Assembly: GCA_026545765.1 (NCBI GenBank)
Contig: CM048839.1
Coordinates: 84,949,914 to 85,013,913 of the forward strand
Reading direction: 5' to 3'
DNA from: Plantago major
Taxonomy: Eukaryota > Streptophyta > Magnoliopsida > Lamiales > Plantaginaceae
DNA length: 64,000 nt
Shown here: piece by piece, positions 1-9,817 of the stretch
Layout of the letters: each line of letters begins with the position of its first letter
Position numbering within the stretch: position 1 is the first letter of the stretch
Made by a program: the position numbers and the translations under genes
Notes under the pieces: generated by a model
Seen by the model: only the letters and a program-made list of their open reading frames with translations
What the model was told of the DNA's origin: nothing
Databases searched by the model: none

Positions 1-882
1 GCTCCTTGCTAGATGATTGGCCAAGGCGTAAGAACCAGTGACCAACTACTCCGGTAAGGACCTGCACACTTGAGTGGGGGGGGGGGGGTTAGTGCCCGGT
101 TTGCTAAGTGTCAAACCGGGATGAGACTTTACTTGAGAGTGACTGAGGATCAACTCTGTATAATGCTCGTGATGTGACTAGCGGGATGACTTGTTCGAAG
201 TGACTTACTTGTTGGGATGTGTGCCTTATTTATAGGCTATCATCAAAATGGAAGGGCTTGCGAGGATTGCGCCATGTGTACGGCTAGGATTGAGCCACCA
301 ATGCTAAGATGAGGCCCATAGCCCAATAATGAAGCTTTAGCCCATGCCATCTTGGACTTTAGGGGTAGTTTGGTCATTATAGGGAGAGTTCTTGAGGATG
401 TGACAGAGTCTGCCTAGGTCCCAGGTTCGGAGAGGTCGGTCCGAATGTCTGATCCGGACAGTACCTGGTTGTTAGCTGAGGAAGTTCTCATGTCTGTCCA
501 ACTCTTCCGATTCGGAGCTCCTGGGTTCGGACATCTCACTCTTTCGTACCCACTTGCTTGGTAGCCTTATGAGATGGTCATAATGGATCCGAGATGGCAT
601 CCGTATCGGAGTCCTTGGGTCGGAGGGGGTGCTGACTTAGCACTATGCTCCTTTCCCAGGCAGGCTCGGACCAAGGTGGGTCGGACCTATGGTTCCGGGT
701 CGGGCCTTGTAGGTCCAAATCCTTTGTCCCTTTCTTTTAGGGTGGGTCGGACCATAGATGGTCTGCCCGGATCGGGCCATTGGCTCGGACCTAAGTGCCT
801 CTGATCCATTGGATGACTTGGGATGCCTTAGGATTCGCTCCTAGGTCCTTTATGACGGATTGGACATATTTCCGTATCAACA
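1..882 (-). repeat. 3' LTR of G1 (cut by window edge)
   Basis: Nearly identical to 13575-14457; about 66 bp of its outer end lie left of the window. Read on the minus strand it begins TGTTGATACGG. A TATAAATA box lies on the minus strand at about 226-234, and a run of about 13 G lies at about 76-88 on the plus strand. Confidence 0.93.
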
Positions 883-895
883 TATGTCCCCCTAG
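883..895 (-). other. Polypurine tract of G1
   Basis: The minus strand reads CTAGGGGGACATA directly against the first base of the 3' LTR, the usual place for the plus-strand primer of an LTR retrotransposon. Confidence 0.75.
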
Positions 896-1499
896 TTTCC
901 AAGTATCTTAGTAGAAGATAGTTGTGGAACTGTTGGTTTGGGAAGTCGCTTTTGAGGAAAAGAATCCGTTCTTCACCCAATCCGCTTCGATCTCGTTAAA
1001 AAAAAGGTGTACTCAGATTGTGGCCATTGACTTAGTCTCTCTCCCCCCCCTTTTTCTTTTTCTAAAACATCGTCGCTATCCGAGGGACTAGGTCCGAAGG
1101 GCAACGACGTAAGAAAAAAAGAAAAAAGGGTATTTGTAATGGAGACTAAGTTTAGGCTCCGAACATCGGTAGTGTACTTTTGACGAGCTACGGTGGCGGA
1201 CCGTAGGTGCGTGTCCCGTCGGAACCAGCCTCTGTGGTTGTGGGAGGGACCGAAGGGTAATCGCTCGAGTATACGAGGTTCCCTGTTTGGACAAATTATA
1301 TTGGACTGGCAAGCCGCTAGACGTCCGAGAAGATGATACTCCGAAGCTCTCGTGTTGGCTGTCGCCCGAGAGAGGGAGAGTTGTTGTATTCATCTATCCA
1401 AGAGGCAAATTTTTTGTACCCATTCGTCATTTCACTTGGTATAATTGTACTATCCCGTTGGATGGTTTTTGATCGACGGTGGAGATTAAATCCGAAAAA
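896..1499. other. Noncoding 3' region of G1
   Basis: Sequence between the polypurine tract and the antisense promoter of G1. It holds a C-rich/T-rich run near 1040-1065 and A-rich runs near 995 and 1110. The short open frames here have no recognisable domain and overlap each other on both strands. Confidence 0.5.
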
Positions 1500-1514
1500 T
1501 CGCGATGGTTGGAG

Positions 1515-1570
1515 TTCCCAATATGGCCCTCTATAAATAGAGGGGTTGGCCGGTTCATTTCTCACCGTTT
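1515..1570 (+). promoter_or_regulatory. TATA promoter of the G1 antisense gene
   Basis: TATAAATA at 1532-1539 sits between short complementary arms (CCCTC and GAGGG). A GTAAGT donor-like site at about 1700 and a pyrimidine-rich stretch ending in CCTAG just before the ATG at 1964 would fit a 5' leader intron of about 260 bp. The promoter points opposite to gag-pol. The motif is seen; transcription is inferred. Confidence 0.55.
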
Positions 1571-1963
1571 AGAGAGAGAATTTTTGCATTCCGAGTACAT
1601 CCGAAGCAACTACAGTCAATCCTAAGCGATCGACGAAAGGTTCGAAGCGCGTGATCCTGTCCAGAGTCAAGTCATTTCTATCTAATCATCCGAGTCCAAG
1701 TAAGTTTACTCGTCTTGTCATAAATTATCTCTGTGGTCTTTCCTCTTCACGTTACTCGGATGTATGCTTATAATGCGTAGTATAGTTGATAACCAATACG
1801 TACTTGATGTTGACTAACACCGAATAAGTGTAGTACTGACTCCGAACTAACTGCGCCGAGTAAGCTGCTAGTTTTGGCTTTGAGTTGGCCACTTTAATAT
1901 ACATAAACGACCTCTCGGACTGCCATCTTAAAGCTTACGATATTGCTTTCTCCTTTCCCTAGG

Positions 1964-3211
1964 ATGTCCGAGAGTGATAGCCAAAATCGATCCGAGGCTG
2001 AGGGATATGACTCCGAGGCGATATCCTTAAGCGATAGCTCCGAGGAGATTGAGATCATGGATGATGACGGCATCGAGGTGGAACAAGCGCCCCATCCGAG
2101 TCGGGAAGACCCCGAGGTAAGTTCCTTACTTCGGTTAGTTGTTCCAGATTCTGGTCCTCCGAGGCGTCCGGATTACCTGCGAGTGTCGCATGTGCAGGTT
2201 ATTGTAGCGGCTCAAGAGACAAGCTCGCGAGTTATAGGAACTCGTCGCCCGGGTCGAGCTGGCCAGGAATCCGAACTTCCGGTAGAGATCCGAACTTTAA
2301 TTCGCACCCTAGGTTATAACTTTAGGAGTAATCCTAATCGAGTCCCGTTCGTTCCGGATCCGCAGGCGCCAACTATCGAAAAAGTGCATGATACTTCGGA
2401 AGCACCTCCCAATTTGAGCATCTTTGAAGAGGGTGAGGAGGATTGTGTGCAAGTCGCTGCGCCTATTCGGACTGTTGTAGAGTTAGCGTCCTCATCCGAG
2501 GAAGATGAGGTAGAAGAAGGTGTGCGGGGCGAATATTCTGGTTCCGAGGAGGAAGAAGGTGCAGAGCCATCCGCTAATGTGCTCCGTGTGGAAGCTTCTG
2601 GGCAAGCGGGGCCGAGTCGGCAGGTGGCTGAGGAAGAGCGTCCGGAGAGGCTAAGGAAGGGTGAGGACGTTTTCCAAGTGAAGTTCCCTCGGTCGAGAGA
2701 CCAAGTCACTCACCCCGATCTGGAGGGCGAGTTGAATGAAGATGGTACTCTACCTACTTGTGCCTCAACCATCCGAGCCGATGAAGTAGATGAGCTTCGG
2801 AGAAGCTATGAGATCCCGGATTGTGTGGAGATTCTTATCCCGGACGAATCTCATGCGTTTTATAATCCGCCTCCGGGCTACATGTCAGTCTATGAGATAA
2901 GTCTCCATTGCGGGTGGCGACTACCAGTATCATCCGAGTTTCTGGAGATTTTGAACAGCATGGGTTTGAGTCCGCACCAGATCATCCCCAACTCCCTCGG
3001 AAATTTGATGTGCTTCGGAGTGCTATGTAAATATAAAGGCATCCCGCTTACCTTCGATAATTTCCGTAAATTATTCAACATTAGTGTTAGTAATAGGAAC
3101 ACCTGGTTCTATACGTTTGTATGTCGCCAGGCGTACACATTTTTTGTCGATCCCTTGTCCTCGTTGGGAATCCAATGGTTCAAGAGGTACATTTTTGTGA
3201 GCCCGCTCTGA
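1964..3211 (+). CDS. Antisense accessory gene of G1, N-terminal block
   Basis: An open frame of about 415 codons on the strand opposite to gag-pol; the first ATG is at 1964 (MSESDSQNRSEAEG). The first 250 residues are Ser/Glu-rich and acidic, with runs such as ASSSEEDEVEEG. The last 150 residues are globular, with YEIPDCVEILIP, YEISLHCGWRLPVSSEF and IIPNSLGNLMCFGVLC. This resembles the plant domain Pfam calls 'putative gypsy type transposon' (Transposase_28), known from antisense genes of Tat elements. It does not resemble a DNA-cutting transposase, and its function is unknown. This is a fossil part of G1, not a host gene. Confidence 0.7.
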   Translation: MSESDSQNRSEAEGYDSEAISLSDSSEEIEIMDDDGIEVEQAPHPSREDPEVSSLLRLVVPDSGPPRRPDYLRVSHVQVIVAAQETSSRVIGTRRPGRAGQESELPVEIRTLIRTLGYNFRSNPNRVPFVPDPQAPTIEKVHDTSEAPPNLSIFEEGEEDCVQVAAPIRTVVELASSSEEDEVEEGVRGEYSGSEEEEGAEPSANVLRVEASGQAGPSRQVAEEERPERLRKGEDVFQVKFPRSRDQVTHPDLEGELNEDGTLPTCASTIRADEVDELRRSYEIPDCVEILIPDESHAFYNPPPGYMSVYEISLHCGWRLPVSSEFLEILNSMGLSPHQIIPNSLGNLMCFGVLCKYKGIPLTFDNFRKLFNISVSNRNTWFYTFVCRQAYTFFVDPLSSLGIQWFKRYIFVSPL

Positions 3212-4945
3212 AGCCCGGGCAATCCGAAGCGGAGAGGGCCACGTGGCATTTCGAGAAGAAAATTTTCCGAGGCAAACTGCCGGATTGGAAGCCACCGGCA
3301 CGGAACATCCCCTTGTGGATGCAAGCGTTCCACCGGAGTCAAGAGCCGGAGAAGTACTTTTTCCGAGGTCTGATATACGACCTCGCTTTCTTGGCCGGCT
3401 TGTCCGAGCCAAGTTTTTGTGACAACATGGAGGATCTGAGTAAGTGGTTTCTCTCTACCTCTGATTGGTTGTCCGAGTCAGTTGTCTGTTTGGCGACTAT
3501 ATGACTACTATTTGTAGATTCTTGTGTAACTTATCGTGATTCGGATGTGCAGCTTTCTGGTTCGAGTATACGATGTCGACTATGCGGGAGTTGAAGCGTC
3601 AGCAAAACGCTGCGCAACGGAAGGAGTTGGCAGAGGGTTCTCGGACCCAGATTATCAAGACGTCCACCGTACTCCCGATGAACGAGCCAAGGAATGCTGC
3701 TGTGTTCCGAGTGGAGGAATCTCGGGCTGCGGGTGAAGAGGCCCAACTATCCCTACCCGCATAAGGTAAGGTGGTCGAAACTAAGGGCTCGAAGAAGCCT
3801 CCGAGATCCGTGTCCCGAGATCCTCCCGCAAGCGGATCGAGCGCTACTGCTCCAAAAAAGCGCTCCTCCGAAGGTCCGAATCCTCCCGCCAAGAAGGGTA
3901 AGGGAAAGGTGGGCGAGGCTCCCGAGCTAGATTCGGATGCGGAAGTTGCTCGGTTGGTTGCTGCTTCGGAGCTGGAGTGGATTTCGGAGTTAACTGCCGC
4001 TCAGCGCAAAGTGAGTTTCAGTTTTCCGTTGGTGTTATATCTTCTTGTGGTCCGGAGGTATCTAACACTTCCGATGTTTCGTTTTTGTTTTCTTCTTCTT
4101 TGTTGAAGCATGCTCCTTGGTGGTACTCGAGGGCTACCCTAGAAGAAGATTTAGCTAGCCGAGGCTGCCGGCGATTGAAGTCCGGTTGCAAAGACTGAGC
4201 GCTCAAGAAGGCCATAGCTGCTAAACAAGAGGCCGAGTCGGAGACGACCAAGATGAAAAGTGCCATTCGATCTTTGGAGGCTGATTTGAAAGTGCACCAA
4301 GATAGTTTGGACGATTTCGTGGCCGTCTCTCGGACTTTCAAGGATAAGATGCTGAAGGAGCTTCGGGGAGTCCGGACAAGGGCTGTCCAAGATTTCCTTG
4401 ATTCGGACTCGTACAAGTTTTTGCTCGAGTCAAAGTATGATGAGGCCCGTCAAGATGGGTTTGATGCAGCTGTGGAGCAGTGCCGGAGGAAGGGTTGGAT
4501 ACCGGATGATTGTAACTTGGAGGCTGAGGGGGTATCCGCCTCAAAAAATGGAGATGACTCGGACTTCGCTCCGGAGGGTGTTTTGGACGAAGATCTGATC
4601 AAATGTGAATTTGTGGAGCTGGTTTGCGACGAGTCGGAGGGCAAGAAGTACAACCACGACGGTCCGTATCTCCCATCTTTCGTCCCTCGGGTGCTCATGT
4701 CTAGTGTTTTTGTTCCTTTGGAGGACCACTTAGAGCACAACCGAGACTGGCTGACTTTGCTCGGGCCTGTCCAAGGCTTTGATCGCGACCTCGACCTGAT
4801 GGAGGAGTGTCCGGCCTTCCTGAAAGAGGTTGAGGCTCGGAGAGCACGGAGGATAGCCCAACAGCAAGGTCAAGCGCCTCCGGAGAAGGATACGGGCGGC
4901 CCCTCTCAGTCTCAACCTAGTTCGTCCGAGCGGCGAAGGCAGTGA
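3212..4945 (+). other. Antisense accessory gene of G1, downstream blocks
   Basis: Further plus-strand coding-like blocks follow. One, at about 3212-3500, has a Trp/Phe-rich character (KYFFRGLIYDLAF). One, at about 3770-4010, is basic and Ser/Pro-rich. The longest, 4253-4945, is 230 codons and is highly charged with heptad-like leucines, probably a coiled coil, ending in a Gln/Ser-rich tail. GT and AG dinucleotides in suitable places suggest a multi-exon gene, in line with splicing known in Tat relatives. Exact exon limits are not claimed. Confidence 0.45.
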
Positions 4946-5662
4946 AGACGGGGTATGCCCCGGGTTTTTTTTGTAATAGGGTGCCTCCGGGCCAAAAAGC
5001 AGTGTTGTCGATTTTGGCCATCATCTGTTGTACAAACATACTTATCTTTGATGAATGTTGTTGGTTCGGGCCCTTTGATGGCTCGGAACTATTTTTTGCC
5101 AATGAAACACTAATGTTGCTGTTTACATCTTTGCGCGTTTAACTTCGTACTTGCGTAGAAATTCGTCAATTCTCGTAGACTCGGATAGTGGTTCGGCCCC
5201 TTGAGATCCGTACCGCCAAGACCTTAATCTTCCTGATGCAAATTCTCCTTTGCGGGTCTTGGGGGACGATCAACCGTTGTGCCCATCCGAATCGGAAGCT
5301 ATAATAGAAATAAAACGGCTCACGAATTGGTTCGGAGCCACGTCTTGGAGTGGCCAGGCCTGCGAGAGAAAAATAATCGCCTCGTATCGTGATAAGTTAA
5401 GACGATTCGGACGTTGACTTGGTGTGTCTTCCCGAGTCATGCAGACTGGTGAGATAGTAAAAAGATGATCAGCATTAAGTACAGGGTGACTCTATACGAA
5501 TCACAGTTGCTTCGGATGTTGTTATGTTAGCCCCGAGCTTGATACGTCCGAGTGAGTAGCTTAGTCGGTATGCTCGACCGTGTGGGCGGATTGTTGGGTT
5601 GGGCCAATGGAAGCCGAAGAGCCAGGCCCATGTTCGGCCCAAGCCCATTTCCGGTGAATATG

Positions 5663-5705
5663 GGACACGTGTCCGCTTCCAATTGGTCTTCTCTTTCTAT
5701 ATATA
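5663..5705 (+). promoter_or_regulatory. G-box, CCAAT and TATA cluster inside G1
   Basis: A perfect 12-bp palindrome GGACACGTGTCC (5663-5674) contains the plant G-box core CACGTG. CCAATTGG follows within a few bases, then TATATATA at 5698-5705. Order and spacing look like a compact plant promoter. No coding frame follows closely, so any product would be noncoding or begin further away. Confidence 0.45.
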
Positions 5706-6317
5706 CTCCTGCTTTGTACGGCTTTTTATTAAGACATCTCGCCCTTTTATAGTAATCAAAGGTCCGGAGCTCGAGTCCGAGCGGCTGGTGAGCATGTTTA
5801 TGCCATTACTCTCGCCCGTGATCTCGTCCCAAGGGTTTCTCCGATGCTTCGGAAGTCTACCCGGGCTGGTTCTTTGGTGAGAGTCGTGGAAATCAAATTG
5901 CTCGGAAAGCCAGCTTCGGATCTTCGAGAATACGTCCGTACCGAGTGAGGCCTAAAATTTTTGCCAATCAATTCCTCTGATCGTCAGGCTAATCTTCTTT
6001 CTCCGGGGCTGTGGTCTATATCCGTGACTTTTAGCCCCGGAGAGGTAGATTAGCTGGATGGTTCGGGGATCGTGAAATAGTCGGTTTTGAATCTCAATGA
6101 ATCCGAGGCCTTCCGCTCTGGTTATGTGCCCGGGGGGCGACAAGTCGGCAGAATTGGTTTGATAGAATTCCTTCCAGTATTTCGTGGTTCGGTCGTAAAA
6201 AACCGCCCGAAATATTGGGAGGTTTTCTACCAATCCTGTTGTGTCTAGTTGTTTGTTGCTCGGATGGAGGGAGATGTATCCCTTTGAGTAGGTCTTCTAG
6301 CTCGTCCTTGAGGATGT

Positions 6318-6640
6318 GTATCCGAGCGGTTTGGTTTTGTCGGTGACTGTATTTCCCGGATTGAAGGCTCGAGGGAACTATTTGCAATTTTGGAAGGGGG
6401 TCCCCAACAGTGCTGAGCTTGTTCGGAGTCAGATCACTGGGGACTCCCGGAAGTAACCTTTCTGTTGACTCGTTTGCCTTGCACCTAAGGTCTTTCGTCT
6501 GAGCAGCTCGGTTTTGTTGGTGGCTGCGTTCCAGAATTGAAGGCTCGAGGGAGCGACTTACAATTCTGGAACGGAGTCCCTGACAATGGCGGTCTTGTTG
6601 GGACTCGGACCAACGGTAGCCTCTGAAATGACTTGGGTTG
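6318..6640. repeat. Imperfect direct repeat of about 140-170 bp in G1
   Basis: Two tandem copies, at about 6325-6465 and 6500-6640, share blocks such as ATTGAAGGCTCGAGGGA, a CAATTxTGGAA segment and a TTGTTCGGAGT/TTGTTGGGACT segment in the same order. Confidence 0.55.
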
Positions 6641-7371
6641 ACCTGACTGTCCGGGTTGGTCGCTTTCCAAATACTCTGAATTTGGGGTGTATTCAAAGTA
6701 TATTGTATGAGGCGATCCGGATTATCAGTGTGATTCTTGCTTGCTTCGGAGCTTTCTTTCGTTCGGAGGTGATGAAGTGTCCTCTCTGGAAGCGTCGAAT
6801 TGTCTTGGTTATCTCGTCCGGCTGCTGTTAGTCTTTAGATCGTCCGAAGGGGGCTTCGAAGCCTTTGTCAGAAAACAATCAAGGTTGGGATGGTGGAATT
6901 CCTTCTTCCTTCGGAGCACCCAAAAATGTAGTCAATAGTGCTCGGACGGGGTTTGGTTCGGTAGACCAGAGTTGATTAGGACGCTTCGCTGTAGAAGTAA
7001 ATAGATAGAGTAGGAGCTTGTTTTTGTAAGCCTGATTAGGGCTGTTCGGACCCTGACTTTGTAAATTTGTACCCCTGTTTTAATAAAAGCGTATTTGCCT
7101 TTGTGAAGGTCGGACACTGTTCGATAGTGTTGGTCCGATCCGGATCAATGTATGATCTAGGTTCGGATCGAATAGTTAGATATCTTCATGGCCCGTTCGA
7201 ATCATGAGATTTGAAGGGCATGATTATCCATAATATTTATGAAATCACAGTTGTATTGATTTGACGGAAATCGGATTACAACTTGAGGGCTTCGAGGCCT
7301 TTTTCAAAAAAAACAAACACAAAAAACAGGTCTACGAGATAGAGGAAGGTGACAGTCGTTGCCATACTTTT

Positions 7372-8625
7372 CTAATTGTAAAACTTTTGGAGATTCTTGG
7401 CATTCCAAGTTCTCTTCAAGGCCCGCCCTTGTTCATCTTCTAGTTCAAAGCTTCCATTAACTCTTGCCCTGGTAACCTTGTACGGTCCTTCCCACTTGGG
7501 CTTAAGTTTCCCCACATGACTTAGTATATCGGCTCTTCTGAGGACTAAGTCTCCTACTTGTATGTCCTTGGGAAGGACACGTTTATTGTAGGCTCGAGCG
7601 GTCATGGCTTGGTACCGAAGGATGTTGGCCAGTGCCTTATCGCGCTTGTCTTCAAGGAGCTCAAGGTCATAGATCCTTGCGAGCTCATTATCAACTGGGT
7701 TGTATTGCTGGATTCTCTGGGTTGCCACCACCGTCTCCGAAGGGATGACCGCCTCGGATCCATAGACCAAGGAGAAAGGTGTTTCTTGTGTGGCGGTTCG
7801 GGCTGTCGTTCGATACGCCCAAAGGACCGCGTCAAGATCATCCGCCCAACTGTCTTGGGAAGTTCTCAACCTTTTCTCCAAAATTTTGACTATGGTCTTG
7901 TTGGTGGCTTCTACCTGGCCATTGGCTTGGGGGTGGCCAACGGAAGTAAAGTGTTGTTCTATTTTGAAGGACTGAAGCCACTCCTTCAGTCTTGACCCAG
8001 AAAATTGTGCTCCATTGTCTGAAACTAGCACTCGTGGGAGTCCAAACCGGCAGATGATGTTCTTCCAGATGAATGTCCGAACTCTGCTTTCGGTGATGGT
8101 TGACACTGCTTCAGCTTCGACCCACTTAGTGAAGTACTCCACTGCCACTATCAAGAACTTCTTTTGATGTGTTCCTCGCGGAAAGGGACCAACTATGTCT
8201 ATGCCCCATCGATATAATGGGCATGCTATGATTGACGGAATCATAGGGTTGGTCGGGCGGTGTGGTATGTTGGCATAGTATTGGCAGTCCTCACAGGAGC
8301 GGGCGATGTTGGCAGCATCCATGTCGATAGTTGGCCAATAGTATCCCTGTCTTATGATCTTTTGTGCCAAAGTTCTTCCCCCAGAATGACTTCCACAGCT
8401 TCCGGCGTGGATCTCTTCCATCGCAGTCTTCGCCTCTTGAGGATCTAGGCACCTCAAGTGAGTCCCGTTGTAAGATCTCTTGTAGAGATCTTCTCCCAGA
8501 ATAAAGTATCTGTTAGCTCGGCATTGAATCTTCCTGGCCTCTCTAGGATCCATAGGTAAAGTGCCATCCTTGAGGTAACGGAATATATCAGTCATCCAAT
8601 TCCTTTCTGTGCTCACAAGGAACAT
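7372..8625 (-). CDS. G1 integrase
   Basis: A frame of 417 codons encoding the integrase end of pol. It shows the zinc-binding region ending in CEDCQYYA, the catalytic core with DIVGPFP, SDNGAQFSG and NGQVEATNK (the D, D and E regions), and a C-terminal block with LVLRRADI and WEGPYKV typical of the gypsy integrase tail. It would insert the element's DNA copy into the genome. It overlaps the second RNase H frame at its upstream end. Confidence 0.92.
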   Translation of the reverse strand: MFLVSTERNWMTDIFRYLKDGTLPMDPREARKIQCRANRYFILGEDLYKRSYNGTHLRCLDPQEAKTAMEEIHAGSCGSHSGGRTLAQKIIRQGYYWPTIDMDAANIARSCEDCQYYANIPHRPTNPMIPSIIACPLYRWGIDIVGPFPRGTHQKKFLIVAVEYFTKWVEAEAVSTITESRVRTFIWKNIICRFGLPRVLVSDNGAQFSGSRLKEWLQSFKIEQHFTSVGHPQANGQVEATNKTIVKILEKRLRTSQDSWADDLDAVLWAYRTTARTATQETPFSLVYGSEAVIPSETVVATQRIQQYNPVDNELARIYDLELLEDKRDKALANILRYQAMTARAYNKRVLPKDIQVGDLVLRRADILSHVGKLKPKWEGPYKVTRARVNGSFELEDEQGRALKRTWNAKNLQKFYN

Positions 8626-9316
8626 CTTTCCGTTGGGGTTTGCTGTGGAGGATTCCGCGGGTCATTAGGATGACACTTCTTGTGTCCAAAGCTCCTAAGG
8701 CCGAGGCGTACTTGGAGAGGGCATCGGCCTTTTCATTCCATTCTCTGTGAAATTGGTTAAGAGTAAATTCTTCAAATTGCTCAACCTCTTTCTTGAGGAG
8801 TTCCAAGTATTTGATCATGTTAGGCCCTTTGGTGGTGAAAGACCCGGAGAACTGGGATTGTACGAGCTGGGAGTCTGTGTAGGCTTTGATCCTTTTTACT
8901 TGAAGGGCTTTCGCCATTCTTAGGCCGGTGATAAGTGCTTCATATTCGGCCTCGTTGTTTGTCACTTTGAAATTTAGAGTGATGGCGTACTCTAGCTTGG
9001 CTCCTTCAGGACTTTCAAAGAAAATTCCTATTCCTCCCAATCGTCCAGTTGATGATCCGTCCACTTGTAATGTGCACCATTCTTTGTCTCCTTCCTTTCC
9101 TCCTAAAGTGGGAGTGGGTTCTTTCACAACCTCCTGCTTCTTGTCAGAAGACGCAGTTGTCGAGGTATCGAGTTTCTCATCCAAGAGAAACATGTGCCTC
9201 ACTCTTAGTGAATCATCCATAGGTAGGTAGTATTCAGTCATAGGCTGGACGCTACCTCTTTGTGTCTCTTCTGCTTCTTCCTCTCCACTTGATTCCTTGA
9301 TCTGGGCAATCACCAC
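8588..9316 (-). CDS. G1 second (archaeal-type) RNase H
   Basis: The block of 242 codons contains LQVDGSSTGRLGGIG, NNEAEYEALITGL, AYTDSQLV and WNEKADALSKYAS, which carry the conserved acidic residues of an RNase H fold of the archaeal/bacterial-like type. It lies between the ordinary RNase H and the integrase, the position seen in dual RNase H Tat elements. Confidence 0.88.
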   Translation of the reverse strand: MVIAQIKESSGEEEAEETQRGSVQPMTEYYLPMDDSLRVRHMFLLDEKLDTSTTASSDKKQEVVKEPTPTLGGKEGDKEWCTLQVDGSSTGRLGGIGIFFESPEGAKLEYAITLNFKVTNNEAEYEALITGLRMAKALQVKRIKAYTDSQLVQSQFSGSFTTKGPNMIKYLELLKKEVEQFEEFTLNQFHREWNEKADALSKYASALGALDTRSVILMTRGILHSKPQRKDVPCEHRKELDD

Positions 9317-9361
9317 ATGACTAGCCTTTTCCTGGGAATTTTTGTTCTCTTCTTCTGCTTT

Positions 9362-9817
9362 CTATGGATAGTCTACCAGGAAGTCGGCCAGAACTTGCGC
9401 TCTCTTGGCAGATGGGGCTTGATACCCAATATCATATTCACTTAGCTCAGTAGCCCATTTGGACAGGCGTCCTGACTGATCCGGTTTTTCCAAGACATGT
9501 TTGAGTGGCTCATTTGTAAGGACCACAATCCGATGCGACTTGAAGTAAGGCTTTAGTCTTCGTGCAGTGTAATCTAGTGCGAAGGCGAGCTTCTCAACCC
9601 TGACATATCTGGCCTCGGAGCCTACAAGAGCTTTGCTCAAGTAGTAGATTGGTAAATGCTCGTTGTCTTGTAGCCGTACTAGTACAGAACTCATTGCTTC
9701 ATCGGTGGTGGCCAAATAGAGATAAAGAGTTTCGTCCTCCATAGTTTGGACAGAAGGGGTGGCGAGAGGAGATACTTTTTCAAGTTCTCCAGGGCTTCTT
9801 CGCATTCCTTTGTCCAC
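9362..9817 (-). CDS. G1 RNase H (RT-linked)
   Basis: A block with LYLYLATTDEAMSSVLVR, PIYYLSKAL, YVRVEKLAFALDYTARRLK and KWATELSEYDI, the standard RNase H domain that follows Ty3/gypsy reverse transcriptase. It would degrade RNA in RNA-DNA hybrids during reverse transcription. Confidence 0.85.
   Translation of the reverse strand: MDKGMRRSPGELEKVSPLATPSVQTMEDETLYLYLATTDEAMSSVLVRLQDNEHLPIYYLSKALVGSEARYVRVEKLAFALDYTARRLKPYFKSHRIVVLTNEPLKHVLEKPDQSGRLSKWATELSEYDIGYQAPSAKRAQVLADFLVDYP

Larger units (their letters stand above)
4946..7371. other. Long noncoding 3' region of G1
   Basis: No convincing coding frame between the end of the antisense gene and the end of pol. It contains a promoter-like cluster (5663-5705), an imperfect direct repeat (6318-6640), and many short CCGA/TCGGA-rich words shared with the LTR and the antisense gene. 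Confidence 0.55.

Noticed and set aside
574-804. Open frame within the G1 LTR, also at 14149-14391
   Set aside because: It lies wholly inside the LTR, varies between copies and shows no domain; it is a by-product of GC-rich LTR sequence.
7558-7995. Plus-strand gene of 145 codons
   Set aside because: Antisense shadow of the G1 integrase, which has clear catalytic motifs on the minus strand.
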